Assembly (NCBI GenBank): GCA_910586975.1
Contig: CAJUKX010000003.1
Coordinates: forward strand, 1-64,000
Length of the DNA: 64,000 nucleotides
Direction of reading: 5' to 3'
Source of the DNA: an uncultured Muribaculaceae bacterium
Lineage (GTDB): Bacteria; Bacteroidota; Bacteroidia; Bacteroidales; Muribaculaceae
Part shown: positions 9,001-17,169 of the stretch, in pieces
Numbering within the stretch: the first letter of the stretch is position 1
Layout: the number at the start of each line of letters is the position of its first letter
Position numbers and translations under genes: made by a program
The notes under the pieces: model-generated
What the model was told of the DNA's origin: nothing
What the model saw: only the letters and a program-made list of their open reading frames with translations
Database searches by the model: none

Positions 9001-10905
9001 CAAGATGTGGTATTTGAGCTTGCTTCCGTCGAGTCCTTCATCGTTAAAGAGGGTGTCAAGCACCACTTCCTGTGCATCGCCAAACTGTATATCATCAGCG
9101 CTCAATACACGCATGCTGTACACGCCATCAGTAAATGTGCTGTCTTCTTTGGTAGCGCCGAAGTTGAATTTGACTTCCTTGGTCTGCATAGCCTTGAGCG
9201 AAGGCAGGAATGTATAGATTACCCTGCTATGTCCCAAAGAGTCACACAAAGCTACGTGCAGCGTATCTTCATACTGTTTCTCAGCCTTGTTGGTTATCGA
9301 GAAGCTGATAGGATTTAAGAGGAAAGGATTCATGATTTTCTCATATTTCCAATCGCTTACACGGATGTCTATCACATTGTCTTCGTTGCTGTAGCTCACC
9401 TTGCCGTCGGCTACAGTGGCATATACATAGGAAGTAGAGCCATACGGAACGTGGCGGAAGGGTGTCCACTCTTCTTTTCCGACAACTCGGTACACAAGGC
9501 TCACCTTATAATTGCCGTCGGGACAAGCGATTGTGAAATTATCGGCTATCTGCCTTATTGATTCTTCCTTGGCAAGCTCAATAGTGACAAAGTCGGGAGC
9601 TATGTATTCCTGTTCGGTAGCACGCGACACAAATTTCACACTTATCTCGAAGTTACCGTCAGACACACTGTTATTGATGAAATTTCCGCCGGAAGTCCTG
9701 AAAACAAAACCCTCGGTGGTCTCGGCAACAATCAGATTGCCCTGCGCCCACATTTCGGGTTGTTCGGCAGGGGTGGTATCATCCACAGGCTGAATCCCTG
9801 TAATCATACGCTGATTGCTGTTATAACCATCGGTTTTATAATCAAGAGCCGACAGCAGGAAATAACCGTCGTTGTAACCGCTGTTACCCCAGTTGATATG
9901 GGCATATCCGTCGGTGTTCCAGCCATCAATAACAAAAGCGCGGCTTCCGGTTGACGAATCTTCACCGGTGAAATATACCGGACGGCCGGCTTCGAGTTCA
10001 GCTACTATGAGTTGATTGGCTTCTTCTGATGAATAATCTGCAAGCCTGACCTGCTTCATGGTAGCGGGGTTATATGCAAAGTTCTCGGCAAATGCTGTGA
10101 GTGCATCGTATCCTGCAACATTCTGCATGCTGCCAAACTGCATACGTGTAGCCACGGCACAGTCGCGTATCAGCGTAGCTACGGCCGTAACCTGCTCTGA
10201 AGTATAATTTGCCTCATACTCATTGAGCATGTTGGCCCAGTCGTAAACCGACTCGTCTAAGTTAACGCTTACCGTCTGCGGCTCTTCAAGAGTAGAACAT
10301 TCATAGCTTACAGAGCCGCGACCACGTTCGGGCCATGAGTAATGGCGCATAATCTGAGCCATTGCAGTAGCCACACTGCCGGCATTTGAGGGAATCTTGC
10401 CGTCGAGCGGGCAAAGGCTGCTGAATGGAATGCGGTCGCCCCACTTGGTGTTCAAGAGTGGTTCGATTACAGGATAAACGCTATCCTGACCGGCAGCACG
10501 CGATGAATATACAGCCGGGTGCTGCAATATCCATTCGCTCTGGCGATGGTATTCGCCAAGCCAATATTTCAGATTATCGGGTAAATCGGTCATATCCAGC
10601 GTACCGGAATCAGAATACGCCAGAACGGCCGGCAAACGGTCGTCTGCACCTACAATCATAAAGCCGCTACGGGCTTTGTTAAATACATAAAAATAGTTTA
10701 CGCCTTGATTTTGAGCTACGTATGCGAGTTTCAAGCCGGATTGGTCTATGGCTTTTTTTCCAGCGCGGACATCCGCACGACCCACAAATTGTTCGGCTCT
10801 GGTCAAGGCTTCGCTTTCGCTTAGCTGACGTCCTTCAGCCGGCATTCCGATAGCTGACAAGAGCAATGCTCCCGCCGAAAAGAGTATCTTAACGCTTTGT
10901 GACAT
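6070..10905 (-). CDS. Secreted C10 (streptopain-fold) pseudopeptidase with LRR_5 repeats and T9SS-like tail
   Basis: A 1611-residue secreted protein. The start at 10905 (MSQSVKILFSAG) gives a clean signal peptide; an in-frame extension to 11052 lies upstream of the promoter and is rejected. Residues about 28-140 match the inhibitory prodomain and 141-365 the peptidase fold of family C10 (streptopain, interpain). Every catalytic position is changed: WGQ is WGD (D157), GCVATAMAQ is GSVATAMAQ (S177), GHAFV is SRAFV (R322) and NWGW is NWGN (N341). A beta-rich linker follows, then three blocks of BspA-like LRR_5 repeats (xxIGxxAFxxCxxLxxVxIP) from about residue 620 to 1510, and a C-terminal beta tail (VYNLNG.....GIYIVRV) resembling type IX sorting domains. 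The family's proteolytic activity is presumably lost; a binding or adhesion role is my inference. Confidence 0.85.
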   Translation of the reverse strand: MSQSVKILFSAGALLLSAIGMPAEGRQLSESEALTRAEQFVGRADVRAGKKAIDQSGLKLAYVAQNQGVNYFYVFNKARSGFMIVGADDRLPAVLAYSDSGTLDMTDLPDNLKYWLGEYHRQSEWILQHPAVYSSRAAGQDSVYPVIEPLLNTKWGDRIPFSSLCPLDGKIPSNAGSVATAMAQIMRHYSWPERGRGSVSYECSTLEEPQTVSVNLDESVYDWANMLNEYEANYTSEQVTAVATLIRDCAVATRMQFGSMQNVAGYDALTAFAENFAYNPATMKQVRLADYSSEEANQLIVAELEAGRPVYFTGEDSSTGSRAFVIDGWNTDGYAHINWGNSGYNDGYFLLSALDYKTDGYNSNQRMITGIQPVDDTTPAEQPEMWAQGNLIVAETTEGFVFRTSGGNFINNSVSDGNFEISVKFVSRATEQEYIAPDFVTIELAKEESIRQIADNFTIACPDGNYKVSLVYRVVGKEEWTPFRHVPYGSTSYVYATVADGKVSYSNEDNVIDIRVSDWKYEKIMNPFLLNPISFSITNKAEKQYEDTLHVALCDSLGHSRVIYTFLPSLKAMQTKEVKFNFGATKEDSTFTDGVYSMRVLSADDIQFGDAQEVVLDTLFNDEGLDGSKLKYHILSDSLKTCEVIAGNYKGSIVIPEKTIIGRTAYTVTGIQASAFNTPDGATSVVIPKTVTAIDFYQNFTYTVDTITVSEQNPVYKSVDGLVFSKDGKSLLRYPGGRVTEKYLIPETVSTIGRGAFYGSKIGLVTLTNTVTTIEANAFEYSEVTMMYIPETVTSIGKQAFAYMNNCTEIRMDTKNPDYMVFNGAILTRDMVHFIQYPAGKRSSLFIVPEVVKQIDEMAFAGAKLLTGIQLPSTLTTIGERAFYGCSGLSSVEIPKNVTYIAKEAFSGCSALQTVSLGQKVSAIGASAFNTASADSQGSIAKVTSLNTVPPTLTLGENETFTENDYANAVLYVKDGCREAYLNAEGWKKFNTIVELAPEVHDLQYRITSDMTCEVIPGNYTGVVIIPNTVTIKDQTYSVTSIAANCFTDEDGAVSVTIPRTVTEIAMPNFAGSVKEIIVAEFNKNYSAADGVLYNLNQTELIRYPEAKMSADLHFNVPYSVKKIGPMAFLSAKLTSINMPNGIEEIDSIAFAKSMLETVNLPMSVNKIGRGAFFGLENCSEFYVNYSNTTFAAYDGVLYNKATSTLVQYPIKKRGGMYSIIDGTINVGPEAFMGNTNIERLVINPSLENIGDNAFNGCTGIVYLDVPSNVVNVGREAFANCSGLVTIWLGRGVKSVGALAFTANSSDPATSSHNGMLRISCNNPVPPVMEMENGFAPFDKYDYDIVPLYVPYGCRSVYEKAEGWKLFRTIVEMEEEKPYTFEATGVGEGMITLAAKNLSGTVEVPESFELYGEEYKVTSIADGAFKDCAYIKHLVFSKYVRNIGKQAFYGCKSLLSITIEGEDTAVESREAQQAMNIAAQAFESCNSINKIVVDRPVPPVLESDNVFSTGIYKSATVYVPEYSVDSYKADRIWKYFYNIEGDSTLGIFDTVTNGAGIRVVGNTIFVNGGAATVYNLNGAAVAYSVDGCVEGLDSGIYIVRVNSQTYKVMIK

Positions 10906-10926
10906 GATTAAATAATTATTTTTTTG

Positions 10927-10934
10927 CAAAGATA
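10927..10934 (-). promoter_or_regulatory. -7 promoter element of the C10/LRR gene
   Basis: TATCTTTG on the minus strand, 21 nt before the start at 10905. It supports the shorter start, because the longer reading frame would begin upstream of the transcript. Confidence 0.6.
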
Positions 10935-10996
10935 ACAAATTATCCCATAGCAACCTACCTATTTTTGAAATAATTTGACCAATATAAGTAATCAAT

Positions 10997-11138
10997 GAAA
11001 AATAGTTTATATCATCTACTTGTCTTATGAACGCATCTTCAACCCTCTTCATCGGTCACGTAGCTACGGCTACGCTCCATCTTCATCGTATTGAATCTGC
11101 TGTCCATAAGACGGCGCATATAATATAAACTATTTTCC
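10997..11138. repeat. Large imperfect palindromic element (about 142 bp)
   Basis: Arms 10997-11043 and 11091-11138 are imperfect inverted copies (roughly 35 of 48 positions pair), sharing AAAATAGTTTATAT and GTCTTATG. The centre has a smaller palindrome GTAGCTACGGCTAC and two copies of TCTTCATCG. It carries no convincing gene. It fills the space between the C10 promoter and the nqr terminator and resembles a REP or MITE-type intergenic repeat. Confidence 0.6.
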
Positions 11139-11158
11139 ACTGCTTACTTGCAAAAACA

Positions 11159-11189
11159 GCCGGCTCGGAAATTATATTTCCGAGCCGGC
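11159..11189 (-). terminator. Terminator of the nqr operon
   Basis: A 14-bp perfect stem GCCGGCTCGGAAAT / ATTTCCGAGCCGGC with a 3-nt loop. On the minus strand it is followed by TGTTTTTGC. It lies 17 nt after the nqrF stop. Confidence 0.9.
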
Positions 11190-11205
11190 CATTATATCTT
11201 AAGGC

Positions 11206-12474
11206 TTATCCGCCAAAATTATCGTAATGTATATTTTCAGGGTCTACACCGAGAGCGTCGAGCATCTTGTTGACCGATGCGCTCATCGGACCGGGTCCGC
11301 ACATGTAGTATTCGATATCTTCGGGCGAATCATGATCTTTGAGATAAGTGTCATATATCACCTGATGTACAAATCCCGGGGTGTATTTCACTCCTGCGGC
11401 ATCGGCGGCCGGATCGGGGCGGTCGAGCGCCAGATGGAAATGGAAATTGGGAAATTCTTTCTCTATAGCGAGGAAATCTTCGAGATAGAACACCTCGTTG
11501 AGCGCCCTTGCTCCGTAGAAGTAGTTCATCACGCGGTCGGTGGTCTTTAGGGTTTTGGTAAGGTGCATTATCTGCGCTCTGAGCGGAGCCATACCGGCGC
11601 CACCGCCTATCCACATCATTTCATTCTTGGTGTCGTAGATGGGATGGAAATCTCCGTAGGGGCCACTCATTATCACCTTGTCGCCGGGCTTAAGGCTGAA
11701 TATATAGCTCGATGCTATACCCGGATTCACGTCCATGAAGCCAACCGCGGGCTTGGGTTTGAACGGTGGTGTGGCTATGCGCACGGTGAGCATTATACGG
11801 TTGCCTTCGGCCGGATAATTGGCCATGGAGTAGGCACGCACCGTGGGTTCTGTATTCTTGCATTTGAGGTTGAACAGCCCGAATTTCTCCCACGCCGGCA
11901 GATATTGCTCTCCTATCAGCGCCTTGTCGAAATCCTTATCATAATCAATTTTGAATTCAGGAATCTTTATCTGCGCATACGAGCCCGGCTCAAAGTCCAT
12001 GTGTTCTCCTTCGGGCAGAGCTACGATGAATTCCTTGATGAACGTGGCGACATTCTTGTTTGATATCACCTCGCACTCCCATTCCTTCACCGACAGGGCC
12101 GATGCGGGCAGATTCATCTGAATGGGTTTCTTTACCTTAACCTGACAGCCGAGGCGCCACTTGGCCAGCTGCTCCTTGCGGGTAAGATGCACCTTCTCGG
12201 TGGGCAGCACACTGCCGCCGCCCCTCATCACCTGTACCCGGCACTGTCCGCAGCTGCCTTTGCCGCCGCAGGCCGAAGGCAAGAACACACCGCTCGAAGC
12301 CATGGCTGTGAGCAATGATTGCCCGGAAGCTACTTCTATGGTCTTTTCGCCATTGATTGTAATAGGCACATTACCTGTATGCACAAGAAACCGTTTGCTT
12401 ATCAGCAATATGAGCACAAGCATAAGGGTAATGATGAGAAAGATTCCCACCCCGGTCACTATAGTGGTGCTCAT
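11206..12474 (-). CDS. nqrF: Na+-translocating NADH:quinone reductase subunit F
   Basis: The NADH-oxidising entry subunit of Na+-NQR. A single N-terminal membrane anchor (residues about 5-26) is followed by a 2Fe-2S ferredoxin domain (C69, C75, C78, C110) and an FNR-type FAD/NADH domain with RAYSMANY, IGGGAGMAPL and YYMCGPGPM. Electrons pass from NADH through FAD to the 2Fe-2S centre. I choose the start at 12474 because MSTTIV aligns with the N-terminus of known NqrF proteins; an in-frame ATG at 12504 would add ten residues. It is the last gene of nqrABCDEF and ends at a strong terminator. The C-terminal FGG is typical of the family. Confidence 0.96.
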   Translation of the reverse strand: MSTTIVTGVGIFLIITLMLVLILLISKRFLVHTGNVPITINGEKTIEVASGQSLLTAMASSGVFLPSACGGKGSCGQCRVQVMRGGGSVLPTEKVHLTRKEQLAKWRLGCQVKVKKPIQMNLPASALSVKEWECEVISNKNVATFIKEFIVALPEGEHMDFEPGSYAQIKIPEFKIDYDKDFDKALIGEQYLPAWEKFGLFNLKCKNTEPTVRAYSMANYPAEGNRIMLTVRIATPPFKPKPAVGFMDVNPGIASSYIFSLKPGDKVIMSGPYGDFHPIYDTKNEMMWIGGGAGMAPLRAQIMHLTKTLKTTDRVMNYFYGARALNEVFYLEDFLAIEKEFPNFHFHLALDRPDPAADAAGVKYTPGFVHQVIYDTYLKDHDSPEDIEYYMCGPGPMSASVNKMLDALGVDPENIHYDNFGG

Positions 12475-12509
12475 AAGGGATACCGGTATGTATGTAGTTA
12501 TCATTGTTA

Positions 12510-13127
12510 TCAGATTTTAATTCCGAGGAAGCTCATGAAAGCTATGCCCATAAGGGATGTGATGATAAAAGTGATTCCGATGCCGCGCAGTGGTCCTGGT
12601 ACATTGGAATATGAGGCGATGCGCTCGCGTATGGCAGCTATGGCACAAATGGCCATAAGCCAGCCCAGACCCCAACCTCCGCCGGCACATACGGCGGTCC
12701 ATACCGAGTCAAACTCGCGTTGCTGCATAAAGAGCGATCCGCCCAGAATGGCACAGTTGACGGCTATAAGCGGCAGGAATATGCCAAGCGATGAATACAG
12801 GGCCGGTGAAGTCTTCTCTATGACCATCTCCACGAGCTGTGTCATGGATGCGATAACCGCTATAAACAATATAAGCGACAGAAAGCTGAGGTCAACCTCG
12901 GCATACTCCTCGCCCAGCCATGTCAGTGCTCCGGGCTGCAGCACGTAGGTATTAAGAAGATAATTTATAGGCAATGTGATGACCAACATGAACATAACTG
13001 CCACTCCCAGGCCAAACGACGTCTTCACATTCTTGCTGACGGCAAGGAACGAACACATACCCAGAAAATAGGCAAATATCATGTTGTCGACAAATATCGA
13101 CCGTATGAATATATTCAGATTCTCCAT
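12510..13127 (-). CDS. nqrE: Na+-NQR subunit E
   Basis: An integral membrane subunit (205 residues, six predicted helices) homologous to RnfA. MENLNIFIRSIFVDNMIFAYFLGMCSFLAVSKNVKTS is the classic N-terminus. NqrE and NqrD are inverted-topology paralogues; the conserved cysteine near the first half-helix (MCSF) is one of those that ligate the intramembrane iron centre between NqrD and NqrE. The gene lies between nqrD (41 nt gap) and nqrF in the operon. Confidence 0.96.
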   Translation of the reverse strand: MENLNIFIRSIFVDNMIFAYFLGMCSFLAVSKNVKTSFGLGVAVMFMLVITLPINYLLNTYVLQPGALTWLGEEYAEVDLSFLSLILFIAVIASMTQLVEMVIEKTSPALYSSLGIFLPLIAVNCAILGGSLFMQQREFDSVWTAVCAGGGWGLGWLMAICAIAAIRERIASYSNVPGPLRGIGITFIITSLMGIAFMSFLGIKI

Positions 13128-13168
13128 ATCTCTTTAAGTGCTTTTCATCAGTTTTTTCATACAATGGC

Positions 13169-13795
13169 TTATGGCTCCTGCAACTCCTTGTGCAACGAAC
13201 GGTGTACCCAGATGATACATGCCACCACTATCAAAGCCATCGGGGGCAATATCATCAGGCCATTGTTTACATAGCCGGCTTCATAGAAACTCTTAGGCAC
13301 GACCTGATAGCCGAGCAATGTACCCGACCCCAGCAGCTCGCGGAAAAAACCTACTATTATCAAAATTATCGTGTAACCTATGCCGTTGCCAACCCCGTCG
13401 AGAAACGAAGGCCACGGTCTGTTGGCCATGGCAAAGGCCTCAAGTCGTCCCATGAGAATACAGTTGGTGATTATCAGGCCGATAAACACCGACAGTTGCA
13501 CACTCACCTCGTAGGCGTATGCCTTGAGCAGTTCGCTCACTATAATCACAAGGCCGGCCACCACCACAAGCTGTACGATGATTCGGATGGAGGTGGGTAT
13601 GGTAGAGCGTATCAGAGATATTATCACGTTTGAAAAAGCCAGTACGGCTATCACACTCAATCCCATCACAATAGCCGGCTCGAGCTTGGCTGTCACGGCA
13701 AGCACAGAGCATATACCCAGCACTTGCACTATCACCGGATTGTTCTTGGAAAAAGGATTGAAAAAAACAGTTTTATTTGTAACCTTTTCGCTCAT
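13169..13795 (-). CDS. nqrD: Na+-NQR subunit D
   Basis: An integral membrane subunit of 208 residues with six helices, paralogous to NqrE and RnfE. It shows NPVIVQVLGICSVLAVT (with the iron-ligating cysteine), IISLIRSTIPTSIRIIVQLVVVA and NCILMGRLEAFA. With NqrE it holds the intramembrane iron site that relays electrons from NqrF toward the FMN of NqrC. Its start overlaps the nqrC stop by 4 bp. Confidence 0.96.
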   Translation of the reverse strand: MSEKVTNKTVFFNPFSKNNPVIVQVLGICSVLAVTAKLEPAIVMGLSVIAVLAFSNVIISLIRSTIPTSIRIIVQLVVVAGLVIIVSELLKAYAYEVSVQLSVFIGLIITNCILMGRLEAFAMANRPWPSFLDGVGNGIGYTIILIIVGFFRELLGSGTLLGYQVVPKSFYEAGYVNNGLMILPPMALIVVACIIWVHRSLHKELQEP

Positions 13796-14508
13796 TTTTC
13801 TTCTGTATTATTGAGTGTACGTAAAAAATTCTCATAGGGTCTCAGACAATTCTGCAGCATGGCGCTGACACCCTTTGAGGTTATGGTGCCACCCGAAACT
13901 CCATCGACATACTCACTGCCGTTGTACTTCTGGCCTTTCTTCACCACAGCCACCGGTATCAGGTAATACCCCGTGAAGAGGTGTTTACCCACAAACTGGT
14001 CGCTGAAAGCCGGTTTGGCAATTTCCGCGCCCAGGCCCGGAGTCTCGCCCTGGTGGTCAAAGTAGGCACCGTAGATGGTGGAGCCGTCAGAGTCCAGGGC
14101 TACATATCCCCAGATAGGTCCCCACAGGCCTGCGCCGTATACGGGCAGTATGTACTTATGTGAGCCGTCGGGCATGGATATCTCATACACAGGCAGCTGC
14201 CTTTGCTCGTCAGGTAATTTTGACTGTGCGGCCACATTCACATCAAAGGCATCGCCCTCAATCTCAGTGCCGTTACTGTCTACAATAAACTGACGTGTGA
14301 CATAGCGCGAGAATTCTGCCGCTATACTGTCTTTGGGAGCTGTGACATGCAGCGATGCAAGTATCTGACGCATCTTGTCGTTAGCAATGTTTTCCTGCTG
14401 CTTGTCTTTAAGGCTCATGGCTGTATATGCAAGCGCGGTGCCAACTACAACCACGAGTACAACTATATAAAGTATCGTGTACCAATTGCTTTGCTTGTTT
14501 ATTTTCAT
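13792..14508 (-). CDS. nqrC: Na+-NQR subunit C (covalent FMN)
   Basis: A 238-residue subunit with one N-terminal membrane helix (about residues 10-30) and a periplasmic FMN-binding domain. The flavinylation motif is SGGTIT, with T208 the expected phosphoester-linked FMN site; attachment needs the flavin transferase ApbE, which is not in this window. GETPGLGAEI is also a family signature. It overlaps nqrB and nqrD by 4 bp on each side, so translation is likely coupled. Confidence 0.95.
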   Translation of the reverse strand: MKINKQSNWYTILYIVVLVVVVGTALAYTAMSLKDKQQENIANDKMRQILASLHVTAPKDSIAAEFSRYVTRQFIVDSNGTEIEGDAFDVNVAAQSKLPDEQRQLPVYEISMPDGSHKYILPVYGAGLWGPIWGYVALDSDGSTIYGAYFDHQGETPGLGAEIAKPAFSDQFVGKHLFTGYYLIPVAVVKKGQKYNGSEYVDGVSGGTITSKGVSAMLQNCLRPYENFLRTLNNTEEK

Positions 14509-15722
14509 ACCTTCTGTGTTTTTGAAATTAAACGTGCACGCCTGCGGTTGATATTTGAGCGCACCACCATCCAGTCGATAAGCGATGCAAACACATTCAT
14601 GAGCAGTACAGCCAGCATGGCACCCTCGGGATAACCGTTGTTGTATGTTCTGATTATAACCGCTATAACACCTATGAGGAAGCCGTAGATAAGCTTGCCC
14701 AACTTGGTGCGGCAGGCTGTCACGGGATCAGTTGCCATAAACACTCCGGCAAAGGCAAGGCCGCCGTAAAGCAGTTGTTCGCCGGGTTTGAGATATGACG
14801 CCGGATACAGTGGCGCCAATTCATTGGCTATCCAGCCCATGAACAATGCTCCCACAAGCACCGAAAGCATTATGCGCCACGAGCCTATGCCGCTCATCAG
14901 CAGTATGGCGGCACCGATCATGCAGCACAACGTGGAGGTTTCACCAAACGAACCGGGTATAAGTCCTATAAAGGCGTCCCACATGGTTATCAGGTGTCCG
15001 CCAATACCGGTAAGCTCTGCGGGCTGACCCGATGAAGCTGCAATCTGTCCAAGGGGAGTGGCACAGGTGAATCCGTCGGCCACCTCAGGACCGAAGCCAA
15101 ACATGGTGCCGGTGGCCACAAACACATCGTCGCCCGACATCTGTGCCGGATATGCGAAGAACAGAAATGCTCGGGCTACCAAGGCTACGTTCACTATATT
15201 ATATCCGGTGCCTCCGAATACTTCTTTTGCAAAGATTACTGCAAAAGCAGTGGCTACGGCCAACATCCACAGCGGAGTCTCCACCGGACATATCATTGGT
15301 ATCAGAATACCTGTTACAAGAAATCCTTCCTGAATCTCTTCTTTTTTTACCTGTGCGACTGCAAACTCTATCCCCAGTCCCACAAGATATGTGACAACCA
15401 CCTTGGGCAGTATTGCCAGCAGGCCATAGAACATGAGCGACCAGAAGGGGAATGTGCTCTGTCCGGCCGCCAGCCAATGCTGGTATCCGGTATTGTACAT
15501 TCCGAAGAAGAAACATGGCATCAGCGCCAATACTACAATAATCATTGCCCGCTTTGAGTCTATAGCATCATGTATATGCGTTGCAAGCGTTGGGGCGGAA
15601 GTGGTGCGCGGTGTGTAGAGGAACGATTCAAAACCCTCGTACACCGAGCCTAAGGCACTCATACGGCCTCCGGGCTCAAAGTTGGGGCGCACCTTGTCGA
15701 GAAATGCTCGTATCGGTTTCAT
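14505..15722 (-). CDS. nqrB: Na+-NQR subunit B (FMN, riboflavin, Na+ channel subunit)
   Basis: The main membrane subunit (405 residues, about ten helices), related to RnfD and carrying covalent FMN and probably riboflavin; it is thought to form the Na+ path and quinone site. KRAMIIVVLALMPCFFFGMYNTGY and EEIQEGFLVTGILIPMICPVETPLWM are strong signatures. The FMN threonine is T222 in DGFTCATPLG. The usual S/T-G-A-T motif reads T-C-A-T here, with Cys in place of Gly. It lies 8 nt after nqrA and overlaps nqrC by 4 bp. Confidence 0.96.
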   Translation of the reverse strand: MKPIRAFLDKVRPNFEPGGRMSALGSVYEGFESFLYTPRTTSAPTLATHIHDAIDSKRAMIIVVLALMPCFFFGMYNTGYQHWLAAGQSTFPFWSLMFYGLLAILPKVVVTYLVGLGIEFAVAQVKKEEIQEGFLVTGILIPMICPVETPLWMLAVATAFAVIFAKEVFGGTGYNIVNVALVARAFLFFAYPAQMSGDDVFVATGTMFGFGPEVADGFTCATPLGQIAASSGQPAELTGIGGHLITMWDAFIGLIPGSFGETSTLCCMIGAAILLMSGIGSWRIMLSVLVGALFMGWIANELAPLYPASYLKPGEQLLYGGLAFAGVFMATDPVTACRTKLGKLIYGFLIGVIAVIIRTYNNGYPEGAMLAVLLMNVFASLIDWMVVRSNINRRRARLISKTQKV

Positions 15723-15730
15723 AGCTCTTA

Positions 15731-17053
15731 TCAGCTGAGTTCTTTACGTAAATAATCGAGTCCGTCGCGGACTATCTGTTGTATGGGCAGCTTCGATGCA
15801 TCCACAAACTCGCACAAAGCAAAGTCTTCAGGTGCCACTTCGTATATGCCCAAAGCCTCCATATCGTCTATATTCTTGCTGATGATGGCTTTAAGCAGGT
15901 ATTCGGGCAATATGTCGGCAGGCATCACCTTGTCGTATTCCCCGCTCAGTATCATGGCTCGGCGGCCGCCGTTTAGTCGTGCATCGGGCGAGAAGAGCTT
16001 GCGCAGACGGCGGAATGGTATTGCCTGATTTACACTTAGCTTTGATAGCGACAGCGAGGCCCAGCCCATAAACTCGTCAACATCATCGCCCTCGGCTATC
16101 ACACTTACATGTCGGTAAGGCGAACGCAAGTAGCCATCCATACCTACCGAACTGCCGGTCAATACATTACCCGAAATAATACGTTTATTGGCTCCGTCAT
16201 CTTTAAGCCTGCCGGCAAGCAATGCTTTCATCTCAACACCGGCTATGGCCGAAGCCACATACGGAGCCGCGACCTCGGGCCCGGTAACGGCCACTAATGT
16301 TGAGCTGTCTATCTCACCGCTGCTCAGCAGTTTGCCTATCTTGTACAGGGTGACAACATCAAGGGTCCATACATTATCGCCTTTGTTGACCGGCGATACA
16401 TTCGCTATCTGAATCCCTACATTACCTATGGGATGAGGACCGTCGAATGTAACTGTCTCAGCATCCTTTATAAAGTCAAAAGGCCATTCGTCATTGATTC
16501 CTACATATACCAAACCATCGGTGAGAGACTTCAGCGCCTTTACCGCCGTGGCAAGTACTTTTGAAGCGTCTTTATCAAGCATGGCCGCCAATGGCAAAGC
16601 CAATGGTGCCGAATCTATGGCCGTAACAAATATATCTCGGGGCCGCAGTGTCGGATCGGGAACTATATCGTATGGTCTGTTGCGGAACATAGCCAATAGC
16701 CCGCAGCGGGCAAGCAGCGTGGCCAAAGGCATTTTCAAATCAAATGATTCTTTGGTCTGAAGACCGTCACTTTCAATTTCTACCCTAAGTATTTTGCGAC
16801 GTTCACCGCGGACTATGGCTGTGATACGGCCGCTGACAGGCGACACAAGGCATAAATCCGGGTTTGTCTTATCGTGCATCACTGCCGTTCCGACTTTCAC
16901 CTCCACGCCTTCTTTCACATCAAGCTTTGGCAAAAAGCCCGGAAAATCATCGGGTATTATTGCATATTTTGAAGCCTTAACCTCGACCGGCGTCAAGTCT
17001 GTCACAGCACCCGCCAGCCGAAGATTCAAGCCCTTATTTAGCTTTACTCTCAT
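15731..17053 (-). CDS. nqrA: Na+-NQR subunit A
   Basis: The soluble cytoplasmic subunit (440 residues), related to RnfC but lacking its iron-sulfur cysteines; it has been implicated in quinone binding at the cytoplasmic face. The opening KLNKGLNLRLAG and the GLLAMFRNRPYDIVPDPTLRPRDIFVT region identify it. It is the first gene of the operon; a minus-strand TAATTTTG at 17083-17090 is the likely promoter. The operon provides NADH oxidation linked to a sodium gradient, the usual main NADH dehydrogenase of Bacteroidales. Confidence 0.96.
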   Translation of the reverse strand: MRVKLNKGLNLRLAGAVTDLTPVEVKASKYAIIPDDFPGFLPKLDVKEGVEVKVGTAVMHDKTNPDLCLVSPVSGRITAIVRGERRKILRVEIESDGLQTKESFDLKMPLATLLARCGLLAMFRNRPYDIVPDPTLRPRDIFVTAIDSAPLALPLAAMLDKDASKVLATAVKALKSLTDGLVYVGINDEWPFDFIKDAETVTFDGPHPIGNVGIQIANVSPVNKGDNVWTLDVVTLYKIGKLLSSGEIDSSTLVAVTGPEVAAPYVASAIAGVEMKALLAGRLKDDGANKRIISGNVLTGSSVGMDGYLRSPYRHVSVIAEGDDVDEFMGWASLSLSKLSVNQAIPFRRLRKLFSPDARLNGGRRAMILSGEYDKVMPADILPEYLLKAIISKNIDDMEALGIYEVAPEDFALCEFVDASKLPIQQIVRDGLDYLRKELS

Positions 17054-17082
17054 GTTTTCAAGGTAATACAGATATTTGTCAG

Positions 17083-17090
17083 CAAAATTA
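17083..17090 (-). promoter_or_regulatory. -7 element of the nqrABCDEF operon
   Basis: TAATTTTG on the minus strand, 29 nt upstream of the nqrA ATG. No clear -33 element could be fixed in the A/T-rich upstream DNA. Confidence 0.5.
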
Positions 17091-17169
17091 AGAAAATTTT
17101 TCCAATTTTTCTAAAAATTGCCCCAAAAAGTGTATTTCTTTGCAATTCTCTTCTTTTCAGAAAAATATT

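Noticed and set aside
10906..11052. N-terminal extension of the C10/LRR protein to a start at 11052.
   Set aside because: It lies upstream of the -7 element at 10927-10934, reads through the palindromic element and would bury the signal peptide.
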